A DNA stretch of 64,000 bases from Cryobacterium sp. MP_M3 (GTDB taxonomy: Bacteria > Actinomycetota > Actinomycetes > Actinomycetales > Microbacteriaceae): NCBI RefSeq assembly GCF_015752155.1, contig NZ_JADOVI010000011.1, positions 1 through 64,000 on the forward strand, in the 5' to 3' direction. A program made the position numbers and the translations under genes. Of this stretch, positions 43,701-52,519 are shown one piece after another. Position 1 is the first letter of the stretch. Each line of letters begins with the position of its first letter. The notes beneath the pieces were generated by a model. The model searched no databases and was not told the DNA's origin. It was given only the letters and a program-made list of their open reading frames with translations.

Positions 43701-44858
43701 ATGAACCTTGACGCGCAACACCCCCTCGCATCCGGACTCACCGCCGACGCCCGTCTCATCCGGGCCTACCAGGGCACCCGCCCGGAGGTGACCCCCGTCT
43801 GGTTCATGCGCCAGGCCGGCCGCTCCCTGCCCGAATACCGTTCCCTCCGGGTGGGCACCCGGATGCTCGACGCCTGCCTCGACCCCGAGATGGCCAGCGA
43901 GATCACCCTGCAGCCGGTGCGCCGGCACAACGTCGACGCGGGCATCCTGTTCAGCGACATCGTGATCCCGCTCAAGCTGGTCGGCGTCGACGTCGAGATC
44001 GTCGCCGGGATGGGCCCGGTGCTCGGCAAGGCCGTGCGCACGGCCAAGGACGTCGCCGAGCTGACCGCCCTCGACCCGGCCGTGCTCGACACGAGCCTCG
44101 CCCCGATCCGCCAGGCGGTCGCGCGCACGGTCGCCGAGCTCGGCGAGACCCCGCTGATCGGCTTCGCGGGAGCCCCGTTCACCCTGGCCGCCTACCTGGT
44201 CGAGGGCGGACCGTCGAAGGACCACATCAACGCCCGCACCCTGATGCACGCCGACCCCGACGCCTGGGCCGCCCTGATGGCCTGGACCGCCGAGGTGACC
44301 GGCCGGTTCCTGCGCGCGCAGGTGCTGGCCGGGGCCAGCGCCGCCCAGCTCTTCGACTCCTGGGCCGGCGCCCTGTCGCTGGACGACTACACCCGGTACG
44401 TCGCGCCGGCATCCGCTGCGGCTATCGCGCACGTGCGCGACCTCACCTACACCGAGAACGGCGTCCCCACGGATGCCGACCAGACCGGCGAGGAGACGGC
44501 CACGCGCCGCAACGTGCCGGTGGTGCACTTCGGGGTCGGCACGGGGGAGCTCCTCAAGGAGATGCACGGGGTGGGCGCCGACGTCGTCGGAGTCGACTAC
44601 CGGGTGCCGCTGGATGAGGCCAATCGCCGCCTCGGCGGAGTGGTTCCCGTTCAGGGCAACATCGACCCGGCCCTGCTCGCCGCGCCGTGGCCCGTGCTCG
44701 AGGCGCACGTGCTCGACGTGCTCGAGCGCGGCCGCACCGCGCCGGCCCATGTGCTCAACCTCGGCCACGGCGTCCCGCCGCTGACCGACCCGAACGTGCT
44801 CACCCGGCTGGTCTCGTTCGTGCACGAGCTCGGTGCCTCCGCCCCGGTCGCGTCCTGA
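43701..44858 (+). CDS. hemE: uroporphyrinogen decarboxylase
   Basis: A 385-residue enzyme that removes four carboxyl groups from uroporphyrinogen III to give coproporphyrinogen III. Signatures: [16 protein letters not shown] (residues ~31-46) and the second [17 protein letters not shown] (~154-170), with Asp in FSDIVIP. It ends [14 protein letters not shown] as usual. ATG 43701 is preferred to TTG 43683. It opens the forward heme operon, 30 bp before hemY. Confidence 0.97.
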   Translation: MNLDAQHPLASGLTADARLIRAYQGTRPEVTPVWFMRQAGRSLPEYRSLRVGTRMLDACLDPEMASEITLQPVRRHNVDAGILFSDIVIPLKLVGVDVEIVAGMGPVLGKAVRTAKDVAELTALDPAVLDTSLAPIRQAVARTVAELGETPLIGFAGAPFTLAAYLVEGGPSKDHINARTLMHADPDAWAALMAWTAEVTGRFLRAQVLAGASAAQLFDSWAGALSLDDYTRYVAPASAAAIAHVRDLTYTENGVPTDADQTGEETATRRNVPVVHFGVGTGELLKEMHGVGADVVGVDYRVPLDEANRRLGGVVPVQGNIDPALLAAPWPVLEAHVLDVLERGRTAPAHVLNLGHGVPPLTDPNVLTRLVSFVHELGASAPVAS

Positions 44859-44888
44859 CCGTTCGCCGACCCGGGAGCTGAGAAGCAC

Positions 44889-46442
44889 ATGCAGGACGTC
44901 ATCGTCATCGGCGGGGGTGTGGCCGGCCTCGTAGCGGCCAGGGCGTGCGCCCGGGTCGGCCTCACGGTGACCGTGCTCGAGGCCACGCCCGCGGTGGGCG
45001 GGGCGGTCGCACGCCACGAGGTCGCCGGGCTGACCCTGGACAGCGGGGCCGAGAGCTTCGCGGTGCGCCGCAACGCGGTCGCGGAGTTCGTCGACTCGCT
45101 CGGCCTGACCGGCGACGTCGTCGCGCCGAACCCCGCGGGCGCCTGGCTGCACCTGCCTGACGAGGGCCCGGGCGGCGGGTCGATCAGCGTCCCCCTGCCC
45201 CAGGCCGGGGTGCTCGGGATACCGGGTTCCCCGCTGGCCGACGACGTGCGCCGTGTGATCGGCTGGAGCGGCGCCTGGCGCGCGTACCTCGACCGGCTGA
45301 TGCCGGTGCTCACGATCGGCCGCGAGCACAGCCTGGGCGACCTCGTGCGCAAACGGATGGGCCGCCGCGTGCTCGAACGGCTCGTCGAGCCCGTCACCGC
45401 GGGGGTCTATTCCTCCGCGGCGGATGACCTCGAGATCGACGTCGTCGCCCCTGGACTGAACGCCGCCCTGACCACGGCCGGCTCGTTGTCGGGCGCGGTG
45501 CTGTCCCTGCGCTCCGCGGCCCCGGCCGGCTCCGCCGTGGCGGGCCTGCGCGGCGGCATGTCCCGGCTGGTGGCCGCGCTCGTGGCCGACCTCGACCATT
45601 TCGGGGTCGAGATCGTGACGGATGCCCCGGTCACGACCCTGCAGCGCGCCGGTGTGCCCGATGAAGCCGGTGTGCCCGATGGCGCCGGTGTGACCGACGA
45701 CGGAGCGCAGACCTGGGTCGTGCGGCAGGGGGTGCCGGCCGAGGTCCCGGCCGCGGATCAGCCGGACGGTTCCGCTGCCGAACCCGCCGAACCCGCCGCA
45801 CCGCCCGCGACCCGCGACCGGGAGGCCCGCTTCGTGATCCTCGCGACCCCGGGCGCCCCGGCGCTTCGCCTGGTCTCCGGCCTCAGCCCCGAACTGGCAG
45901 CACTCGCCGGGCTCGACTGGCCGCAGACCACCGCGGTCGAACTGGCCACCATCGTCCTCGACGCGCCCCAGCTGGACGCGCACCCCCGGGGAACGGGAGC
46001 CCTCGTCGCGGCCGGCACCCCCGGCGTGACCGCCAAGGCGCTCACCCACGCGACCGCGAAGTGGGACTGGCTCGCCGAGGCGGCCGGACCGGGGCGCCAC
46101 GTCATCCGTCTCTCCTATGGCCGGGCCGGTGCGGCCGGCCCGACGGTCGACCTGTCCGACCCTGAGCTGCTCGCCCTCGCCCTGCGGGATGCGTCGGCCA
46201 TCTTCGGAGTCGACCTCGACGCCGGCTTGGTGCGCGGTTTCGCCCGCACGGTGTGGGGCGACGCCCTGTCGCCGGCGACCATCGGGGCGCCCGGCCGGGT
46301 GCGTCAGGTGCGCGCGGCAGTCGAGGCGACGCCCGGGCTGGAGCTGAGCGGCGCCTGGCTGGCCGGCACCGGGCTCGCATCGGTGATCCCCGATGCCCTC
46401 GCGGCCGCCGGCCGGGTCAGGCACGCGGCGCTCGGCATCTGA
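44889..46442 (+). CDS. hemY: coproporphyrinogen/protoporphyrinogen oxidase (HemY/CgoX)
   Basis: A 517-residue FAD enzyme. The dinucleotide motif is VIVIGGGVAGLVAARACARV at the N-terminus, and the C-terminal FAD contact is in GLELSGAWLAGTGLASVIPD. In actinobacteria this enzyme oxidises coproporphyrinogen III to coproporphyrin III, ahead of HemH and HemQ. Around residues 255-300 there is a lineage insertion with a short repeat (GVPDEAGVPDGAGVTDDG) and an Ala/Pro/Glu-rich linker not needed for the fold. ATG 44889. Confidence 0.93.
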   Translation: MQDVIVIGGGVAGLVAARACARVGLTVTVLEATPAVGGAVARHEVAGLTLDSGAESFAVRRNAVAEFVDSLGLTGDVVAPNPAGAWLHLPDEGPGGGSISVPLPQAGVLGIPGSPLADDVRRVIGWSGAWRAYLDRLMPVLTIGREHSLGDLVRKRMGRRVLERLVEPVTAGVYSSAADDLEIDVVAPGLNAALTTAGSLSGAVLSLRSAAPAGSAVAGLRGGMSRLVAALVADLDHFGVEIVTDAPVTTLQRAGVPDEAGVPDGAGVTDDGAQTWVVRQGVPAEVPAADQPDGSAAEPAEPAAPPATRDREARFVILATPGAPALRLVSGLSPELAALAGLDWPQTTAVELATIVLDAPQLDAHPRGTGALVAAGTPGVTAKALTHATAKWDWLAEAAGPGRHVIRLSYGRAGAAGPTVDLSDPELLALALRDASAIFGVDLDAGLVRGFARTVWGDALSPATIGAPGRVRQVRAAVEATPGLELSGAWLAGTGLASVIPDALAAAGRVRHAALGI

Positions 46443-46563
46443 GCGGCCGGCCCGGAGTCTGGGAATCGCCCGGACAACCAGGGCCGCTCCGGCTTCACCC
46501 TGCGCGTGAACCCGTGGAGGGATACGCTGGTGAGATACATGAACCTCGAGGAATGGAGTGACA

Positions 46564-46938
46564 ATGCGGGGAAAGCTTCTCTTCATCACAGGTGGGCTCG
46601 TGGGCTATGTCCTGGGCGCCCGCGCCGGACGCAAGCGCTACGACCAGATCGTGGCTGCCGCTGAGAACCTGTGGAGTGCCCCGCCCGTGCAACGCCGTGT
46701 GACCGAGGTGCGCGACTTCGCCCTCGAACGGGTCGGCGACGTGCCATCCGCTTTGTTCGATGCCGGCAAGAAGATCGTCACGGCCGTGCAGGCCAGGACC
46801 ACCGGGCCCAGGGATGCCGGCGGCACCGCGTACAGCCCTGCCACCCCCGCGGCAACCAAACCCGCCGCGGCGACGCCCGCGACCACGTCCCCGGCGAAGG
46901 CCGCCGGGACGCCCGCGTCCGACGACGCCACCAGGTAA
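46564..46938 (+). CDS. YtxH-like small membrane-associated protein
   Basis: A 124-residue protein. The start RGKLLFITGGLVGYVLGARA then GRKRYDQI is the glycine-zipper helix seen in YtxH-type proteins, followed by an amphipathic helix and an Ala/Pro/Thr-rich tail that is probably disordered. ATG 46564 (GGAG upstream) is favoured over GTG 46558. Its role is unknown. It is the first of three small membrane genes set between hemY and hemQ, and is probably on the heme transcript or on its own promoter in the 120 bp before it. Confidence 0.75.
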   Translation: MRGKLLFITGGLVGYVLGARAGRKRYDQIVAAAENLWSAPPVQRRVTEVRDFALERVGDVPSALFDAGKKIVTAVQARTTGPRDAGGTAYSPATPAATKPAAATPATTSPAKAAGTPASDDATR

Positions 46939-46975
46939 CAGTCGCGCACTCCAAGGGAACGAAGGAAGGGCAGCT

Positions 46976-47407
46976 GTGAGCAACAGCGGATTCAACCCGA
47001 ATGGTTTCAACCCCAGGACGAAGCGATCGCTCGTCGTGCTGCTCGGTGAGCTGCCCGGCCAGATCATCGCCCTCGTCAAGGCGGAACTCGATGCCTTCAA
47101 GGCCGAGGTGGCCGGCAAGGCGAAGAACATCGGACTCGGCATCGGCCTGTTCGCCGTGGCCGGCGTCTTCGCCTTCCTCGCCGTGATCGTGCTGATTGCG
47201 CTCGCCGTGATCGCCCTCGCGCTCGTGCTGCCGCTCTGGCTCGCCACGCTGATCGTGGCGGTGGCGCTGCTGCTGATCGCGGCGCTCCTCGTCCTCGTCG
47301 GGGTGAACCGGGTGAAGGCCGGCACGGCCCCCGATCCAGAGGGAATCGCGGCAAGCATCCGGCACGACGTTGACGCGTTCAAGGGAGTTGGCGAGTATGA
47401 GCACTGA
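46976..47407 (+). CDS. phage holin family / Actinobacterial Holin-X protein
   Basis: A 143-residue protein with a basic N-terminus (RSLVVLLGELPGQIIALVKA), an amphipathic helix and two strongly hydrophobic helices (GVFAFLAVIVLIALAVIALA and LWLATLIVAVALLLIAALLV). This is the layout of the holin superfamily III (DUF1469) proteins carried by most actinobacteria outside prophages. No lysis genes are nearby, so a phage function is unlikely. GTG 46976 follows GGAAGGG. It overlaps the DUF3618 gene by 11 bases. Confidence 0.85.
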   Translation: MSNSGFNPNGFNPRTKRSLVVLLGELPGQIIALVKAELDAFKAEVAGKAKNIGLGIGLFAVAGVFAFLAVIVLIALAVIALALVLPLWLATLIVAVALLLIAALLVLVGVNRVKAGTAPDPEGIAASIRHDVDAFKGVGEYEH

Positions 47408-47717
47408 AGACAAGACCACGACCGGGAGCCAGGCGAAGACGGTCGCCGTCACGGGTGAAGCCACCGTTCATCGCTCGAAGGCAGAACTGCGCGCCGACGC
47501 GATGACGGCCAGGGCGGAACTCGCGCGCACGCTCGATGCGATCGAGTACAAGCTCAACCTGCCCAAGCAGCTCCGCTACCGGGCGCGGTTGCTCAAGCTC
47601 CGGCTGTACCGCCTCGGCGAGGACAACCCGGCCGCTCTGGTCGGGATCGCGGTCGCCGCCGCCCTCGTCGCCGGCGCGGCGGTCTGGCTCGGCGTGAAGG
47701 CCGCGCAGGACCGCTGA
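47397..47717 (+). CDS. DUF3618 domain-containing protein
   Basis: A 106-residue protein with the DUF3618 core (KAELRADAMTARAELARTLD, then AIEYKLNLPKQLRYRAR), followed by a single membrane helix (ALVGIAVAAALVAGAAVWLG). It is usually found beside the holin-X gene, as here, suggesting a small envelope complex. The ATG at 47397 lies inside the end of the holin-X gene with AAGGGAG upstream. A GC-rich imperfect hairpin follows before hemQ. Confidence 0.88.
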   Translation: MSTEDKTTTGSQAKTVAVTGEATVHRSKAELRADAMTARAELARTLDAIEYKLNLPKQLRYRARLLKLRLYRLGEDNPAALVGIAVAAALVAGAAVWLGVKAAQDR

Positions 47718-47800
47718 ACCACCGCCGGGAACACCGGCGCGCCGGCGGGTTCGGGGCGCGTCTTTTGGCTCTGGTCGCAAAGAAGTAGAGACTAGTACTC

Positions 47801-48565
47801 ATGACTCACCCGGCTGCCGGAGAGGCAGTAAACCCACTCCACCCGACCAGTCCCGCCGAGACCCCGTCAGCGGCCGACGCCTCTGCGGGATCCCCCCAGG
47901 GGTTCACGCTGTTCACGGTCCTGCGCAAGGACCCGAGCAACCCGGATGACCTCGACGGCCGGGACGTGCCGCACGCCGTTCTCGAGCTCGATGACGTGGT
48001 TGCGCTCGTCGAGGCGGAGGGCGTCACCGTGCGTGGCTTCTATGATGTCTCCGGGCTGCGCGCGGACGCCGACGTGATGATCTGGACCCACGCGCCCGAG
48101 GCCGAGACCCTGCAGTGGGCCAACCGGGAGCTGCGCCGCAGCCGCCTGCTCAAGAGCCTGCTCCCCACCTGGAACGCGATGGGCGTGCACCGGGACGCCG
48201 AGTTCAACAAGAGCCATGTGCCCGGCTTCCTCCGCGGGGTGGAACCGAAGGGCTGGCTGACGGTCTACCCGTTCGTGCGCAGCTACGAGTGGTACCTGCT
48301 CCCCGAGGCCGAGCGGAGCGCCATGCTCGCCGACCACGGCCGCAAGGGCGCCGCCTACCGCGGCGCGATCGCCAACACGGTCTCCGCGTTCGCCCTCGGC
48401 GACTACGAATGGCTCCTGCCGATCGAAAGCGACGAACTCACCGAACTCGTCGACCTCATGCGGGGCCTGCGCGAGACCGAAGCCCGCCGGCACGTCCGCG
48501 AGGAGATCCCGTTCTACACCGGACGCCGCATCGGCACGGCCGAACTCGTCGAGGTGCTGCAGTAG
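47801..48565 (+). CDS. hemQ: coproheme decarboxylase
   Basis: A 254-residue chlorite-dismutase-fold enzyme (also ChdC) that decarboxylates coproheme twice to give heme b, using peroxide. The catalytic Tyr region is visible as WLTVYPFVRSYEWYLLP (~residue 156), and the conserved MLADHGRKGAAYRG follows. The first ~35 residues are Pro/Ala-rich and dispensable-looking. The stop codon overlaps the hemH start by one base (TAGTG), which fixes the GTG start there. It is the diagnostic gene of the coproporphyrin-dependent pathway. Confidence 0.95.
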   Translation: MTHPAAGEAVNPLHPTSPAETPSAADASAGSPQGFTLFTVLRKDPSNPDDLDGRDVPHAVLELDDVVALVEAEGVTVRGFYDVSGLRADADVMIWTHAPEAETLQWANRELRRSRLLKSLLPTWNAMGVHRDAEFNKSHVPGFLRGVEPKGWLTVYPFVRSYEWYLLPEAERSAMLADHGRKGAAYRGAIANTVSAFALGDYEWLLPIESDELTELVDLMRGLRETEARRHVREEIPFYTGRRIGTAELVEVLQ

Positions 48566-49677
48566 TGGCGCGCTACGACGCCGTCCTGCTCGCCGGATTC
48601 GGCGGGCCGGAGGGCCAGGACGACGTGATCCCGTTCCTGCGCAACGTCACGCGCGGCCGCGGCATCCCGGAAGAGCGCCTCGAAGAGGTGGCCCACCACT
48701 ACCGCCACTTCGGCGGGATCAGCCCGATCAACAACCAGAATCGCGTACTCAAGGCGGCCCTCGAGGTCGAGCTGGCCGGCCGTGGAATCGACCTGCCCGT
48801 GCTCTGGGGCAACCGCAACTGGGGCCCGTACCTGCGCGATGTCGTCGCCGAGGCGCACTCCAACGGCCAGGACCGGCTGCTCGCCATCGCCACCAGCGCG
48901 TACAGCTCCTACTCCGGCTGCCGCCAGTACCGCGAGGACTTCGCCGAGGCGCTGTCCGTGAACGGCCTCGAGGGCATCGTGCAGATCGACAAGGTGCGCC
49001 AGTTCTTCGACCACCCCGGCTTCGTGATGCCGTTCATCACCGGCGTCCGAAAGGGCCTGGCGGAGGTCGCCGCCCATATCCCCGGCATCGACCTGGCCAC
49101 CGAGGTGGAGATCCTGTTCTCCACCCACTCCATCCCCATGACGGATGCCGCCAAGAGCGGGCCGACCGCCCTCGGCTTCGGTGAAGGCGGCGCCTACAAG
49201 GCCCAGCACCTGGCCGTCGCGCAGGTCGTCATCGACGGCGACTCCGTCGCGGAGCCGATCCAGAGCCCGTGGCAGTTGGTCTTCCAGTCCCGCAGCGGGC
49301 CGCCGAGCATGCCGTGGCTCGAGCCCGACATCAACGACGCCATCGCGCTGCTGCCGGCCCGGGGCATCCGTGCCGTCGTGATCGTGCCGCTCGGCTTCGT
49401 GAGCGACCACATGGAGGTCATGTGGGACCTCGACAACGAGGCAACGGAAACCGCCAGGGAACACGGCCTGTTCTCGGTGCGTGTGCCCACCCCCGGCGTC
49501 GACCCGGCCTACGTCAGCGGACTCGTCGACCTTGTCCTCGAGCGCCTGACCGACGTGCCCGTCGACGAGCGCCCCGCGATGACGGACCTCGGCCCCTGGT
49601 ATGACGTGTGCCGCCCCGGCTGCTGCGAGAACGTGCGCCTCGGATTCAAGCCTGCCGTCGCGGGGATGGCACCGTGA
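48565..49677 (+). CDS. hemH: coproporphyrin ferrochelatase
   Basis: A 370-residue chelatase (also CpfC) that puts Fe2+ into coproporphyrin III. The active-site His is in LFSTHSIPMTDA (~residue 193) and the conserved Glu in VPLGFVSDHMEVMWDLDNEA. The C-terminus DVCRPGCCENVRLG plus an internal Cys in YSSYSGCRQYRED give four cysteines, the set that holds a [2Fe-2S] cluster in actinobacterial ferrochelatases. GTG start overlapping hemQ; it overlaps hemC by four bases (GTGA). Confidence 0.95.
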   Translation: MARYDAVLLAGFGGPEGQDDVIPFLRNVTRGRGIPEERLEEVAHHYRHFGGISPINNQNRVLKAALEVELAGRGIDLPVLWGNRNWGPYLRDVVAEAHSNGQDRLLAIATSAYSSYSGCRQYREDFAEALSVNGLEGIVQIDKVRQFFDHPGFVMPFITGVRKGLAEVAAHIPGIDLATEVEILFSTHSIPMTDAAKSGPTALGFGEGGAYKAQHLAVAQVVIDGDSVAEPIQSPWQLVFQSRSGPPSMPWLEPDINDAIALLPARGIRAVVIVPLGFVSDHMEVMWDLDNEATETAREHGLFSVRVPTPGVDPAYVSGLVDLVLERLTDVPVDERPAMTDLGPWYDVCRPGCCENVRLGFKPAVAGMAP

Positions 49678-50630
49678 GTGCTGCCATTCGCGTCGGCACC
49701 CGCGGGAGCGCCCTCGCCCTCGCGCAGACGACGCAGATCGCCAACCGGATCGCCGCGGCGGCGGGCGCCGAGGTCGAGATCGTCCAGGTCACCACCCACG
49801 GGGACACGTCCACCGAACCGTTGTCGAGCCTCGGCGGAACCGGCGTGTTCGCCAGCGCCCTCCGCGAGTCCCTCCTCGCCGGGGAGTGCGATCTCGTCGT
49901 GCACTCCTTCAAGGACCTGCCCACCGCCGCCTACGAGGGCCTGGCCATCGGGGCCACCCCTAAGCGAGCGGATGCCCGCGACGTGCTCTGCGCCCGTGAC
50001 GGCTTCACCCTCTCCACCCTGCCCCAGGGCGCGCGGGTCGGCACCGGGTCGCCGCGACGGGTGGCGCAGCTGCGCTCGGTGCGCCCCGACCTCGAGGTCG
50101 TCGACCTCCGCGGGAACGTCGACACCAGGCTGGGTCGCGTGGTGGAGGGCGACCTCGACGCCGTCGTGCTCGCGGCCGCCGGTCTCGGCCGGCTCGGACT
50201 GCTGACCACCTTCGAGCCGGAGTTCCTCGAGCTGTCCGCCTGGCCGACCGCGCCGGGCCAGGGTGCCCTGGCGATCGAGGTGCGCTCCGGCCGGCTGGAC
50301 CGCACGCTGGTCCGGGCGCTGGACGCGATCAACCACGCCACGACCCAGGCCACGACGACGGCCGAACGGCTTGTGCTCGCGCACCTCGAGGCAGGGTGCG
50401 CCGCGCCGATCGGCGCGATGGCCGCCATCGACGACGGTCTCCTCTTCCTCACCGCGACGGTGTACAGTCCAGATGGTGCCAAAAGCGTCGTGAGCTCGCA
50501 TGCCGCGACGCCTGAATCCTTTTCCATTGCACACCTGGTCGACGCCGCCCAGGACGTCTCAGAACGTGTGGCCCGAGACCTGCTGTCCGGCGGTGCTGCC
50601 GACTTCGCCCCGATGAAGGTGACTTCGTAA
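49674..50630 (+). CDS. hemC: porphobilinogen deaminase (hydroxymethylbilane synthase)
   Basis: A 318-residue enzyme joining four porphobilinogens to hydroxymethylbilane. Marks: IRVGTRGSALALAQTTQIAN, catalytic Asp in VVHSFKDLPTAAYEGL, RVGTGSPRRVAQLRSVRPDL, and the dipyrromethane-cofactor Cys in LAHLEAGCAAPIGA (~residue 242). The GTG at 49674 overlaps the hemH stop; the hemD start overlaps its own stop (TAATG). Confidence 0.96.
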   Translation: MSAAIRVGTRGSALALAQTTQIANRIAAAAGAEVEIVQVTTHGDTSTEPLSSLGGTGVFASALRESLLAGECDLVVHSFKDLPTAAYEGLAIGATPKRADARDVLCARDGFTLSTLPQGARVGTGSPRRVAQLRSVRPDLEVVDLRGNVDTRLGRVVEGDLDAVVLAAAGLGRLGLLTTFEPEFLELSAWPTAPGQGALAIEVRSGRLDRTLVRALDAINHATTQATTTAERLVLAHLEAGCAAPIGAMAAIDDGLLFLTATVYSPDGAKSVVSSHAATPESFSIAHLVDAAQDVSERVARDLLSGGAADFAPMKVTS

Positions 50631-51421
50631 TGACCTGGCGTTACAAGACCAAACCGAACCTGACCAAGCCGTTGACCGGCTGGCGCGTCCTGGTGCCCCG
50701 CGGCGGGCCGTGGGGCGACCACGTCGCGGCCGACCTGCGCGCCAAGGGGGCGCAGCCGATCGTCGCGCCGATGATCAACTTCGCGGCGACCGATGACGCA
50801 CCCGCACTCGAAGAGGCGCTGGCCAGGCTCGCCGACGGCGACTTCGACTGGATGACCGTCACCAGCGCCACCACCGTCGACGTGCTGTCCTCGCACCGGG
50901 CTGTCGTCGCCCCCGGAACCCGGATCGCGGCCGTCGGCGAGACCACCGCCGCTGCCCTGATCGCGGCCGGGTATCGCGTCGACATCGTGCCCTCGGAGGA
51001 CAATTCGGCCCGCGGCCTCCTGTCCGAGTGGGAGGCGGCGACCCAGGGAGTCGTGCCGCTGCGCATCCTCACCCTCCGGTCGGAGATCGCCAAGCCGCTC
51101 CTCACCGAGGGGCTGCGCCGGATCGGCCACGAGGTGGAATCGGTCGTCGCCTACCGCACCATCGGCGTGCCGGTCGACGAGCGGGTCGTGGCCGACGTCG
51201 CGGCCGGCCGGGTGCAGGCGCTGCTCGTTACCTCGGGGAGCGTCGCCCAGCAGGTGCAGGACCAGCTCGGACCGGTCCCTGAGACCACCATCGTCGCCTG
51301 CATCGGACCGCGCACGGCGAAGGATGCCGCGGCGATCGGGCTGCGGGTCGACGTCGTCGCCGACGCGCCGAGCGCCGAATCCTTGATCGAGGCCCTGGTT
51401 CAGGTCGCGCTCTCCCGCTGA
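50630..51421 (+). CDS. hemD: uroporphyrinogen-III synthase
   Basis: A 263-residue enzyme that closes hydroxymethylbilane to uroporphyrinogen III with ring D inversion. Sequence conservation in the family is low; recognisable parts are GWRVLVPRGGPWGDHVAADL at the start, FDWMTVTSATTVDVL, and VVACIGPRTAKDAAAIGLRV near the C-terminus. Position between hemC and hemB settles the call. ATG 50630 overlaps hemC by one base. The 69-bp inverted repeat at 51434 follows its stop. Confidence 0.9.
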   Translation: MTWRYKTKPNLTKPLTGWRVLVPRGGPWGDHVAADLRAKGAQPIVAPMINFAATDDAPALEEALARLADGDFDWMTVTSATTVDVLSSHRAVVAPGTRIAAVGETTAAALIAAGYRVDIVPSEDNSARGLLSEWEAATQGVVPLRILTLRSEIAKPLLTEGLRRIGHEVESVVAYRTIGVPVDERVVADVAAGRVQALLVTSGSVAQQVQDQLGPVPETTIVACIGPRTAKDAAAIGLRVDVVADAPSAESLIEALVQVALSR

Positions 51422-51433
51422 GCCGGTCACCTC

Positions 51434-51502
51434 CCTCGCCGAACTGAGACTTGGGCTCGGTTCCGGGCCCCGCAAGGGTGCACAGGTCACAGTTCGCCGA
51501 GG
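51434..51502. repeat. 69-bp dispersed inverted repeat, copy 2
   Basis: CCTCGCCGAACTGAGACTT (51434-51452) and AGGTCACAGTTCGCCGAGG at 51484-51502 are imperfectly complementary around 31 bp, the same size as the element at 30831-30899. The inner part is also related (both contain AGGGTGC at the same offset). It separates hemD from hemB. Confidence 0.8.
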
Positions 51503-51529
51503 CTCGGCCGGGCGACGTAGGGTTGACGA

Positions 51530-52519
51530 GTGATAAACCCCGTCATCCGCCCGCGACGGTTGCGCACCACACCCGCGCTCCGTCGCCTGGCCAGCGAAAC
51601 CCGCCTGAACCCCTCCGAGCTCGTCCTGCCGATGTTCGTGCGGGAAGGCACCGGCGCAGCCGTGCCGATCCAGTCGATGCCGGGGGTCGTGCAGCACACC
51701 GTCGACAGTGCCCGGCGTGCCGTCGCCGAGGCGGCGGAGGCCGGCATCGGCGGGATCATGCTCTTCGGTGTGCCTGATGTGCGCGATGCCATCGGCACGG
51801 GTGCGACCGACCCTGACGGCATCCTCAACGCGGCCACCCGGGCGCTCGTCGCCGAGGTCGGCGACGCCCTCGTCGTTCAGACCGACCTCTGCCTGGACGA
51901 GTTCACCGACCACGGGCACTGCGGGGTGCTCTCCGTCGACGGCACCGTCGACAATGACACCACTCTCGAGCGCTACCGCGAGATGGCGCTGGTGCAGGCT
52001 GCCTCCGGCTCGCAGCTGCTGGGCCTCAGCGGCATGATGGACGGCCAGGTGGCCGCCGTGCGCGAGGCGCTCGACCAGTCCGGTTACGTGGACACCGCCG
52101 TGCTCGCCTACTCGGCCAAGTACGCGTCGGCCTTTTACGGGCCTTTCCGCGACGCGGTGGAGTCCACCCTGGTCGGTGACCGCCGCAGCTACCAGCTTGA
52201 CCCGGCCAACCGCCGGGAGGGCGTGCGCGAGGCCCTCCTCGACATCAGCGAGGGTGCCGACATCGTCATGGTCAAGCCGGCCGGCAGCTACCTCGACGTA
52301 CTGGCCGACGTCTCCGCCGTCAGTGACATTCCCGTCTGGGCATATCAGGTCTCCGGCGAATACGCGATGATCGAGGCCGCCGCCGCCCACGGCTGGATCG
52401 ACCGGCGCCGCGCGATCGAAGAGTCCGTCCTCAGCATCCGTCGTGCCGGGGCGGATGCCGTGCTCACCTACTGGGCCGTCGAACTGGCCGACTGGCTCAA
52501 CGAGAGGCCCGCCCGCTGA
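51530..52519 (+). CDS. hemB: delta-aminolevulinic acid dehydratase (porphobilinogen synthase)
   Basis: A 329-residue enzyme condensing two 5-aminolevulinates to porphobilinogen. The Schiff-base Lys residues are in [16 protein letters not shown] (~191) and [12 protein letters not shown] (~246). The metal site reads [14 protein letters not shown]: two of the three zinc Cys of the E. coli type are kept and the middle one is Asp, as is usual in actinobacteria. GTG 51530. It begins after the 69-bp repeat and overlaps hemL by one base (TGATG). Confidence 0.96.
   Translation: MINPVIRPRRLRTTPALRRLASETRLNPSELVLPMFVREGTGAAVPIQSMPGVVQHTVDSARRAVAEAAEAGIGGIMLFGVPDVRDAIGTGATDPDGILNAATRALVAEVGDALVVQTDLCLDEFTDHGHCGVLSVDGTVDNDTTLERYREMALVQAASGSQLLGLSGMMDGQVAAVREALDQSGYVDTAVLAYSAKYASAFYGPFRDAVESTLVGDRRSYQLDPANRREGVREALLDISEGADIVMVKPAGSYLDVLADVSAVSDIPVWAYQVSGEYAMIEAAAAHGWIDRRRAIEESVLSIRRAGADAVLTYWAVELADWLNERPAR

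Noticed and set aside
46976-47407. Prophage signal from the holin-family gene
   Set aside because: Holin-X/DUF1469 proteins are common chromosomal genes in actinobacteria, and no endolysin, integrase or structural phage genes are nearby.
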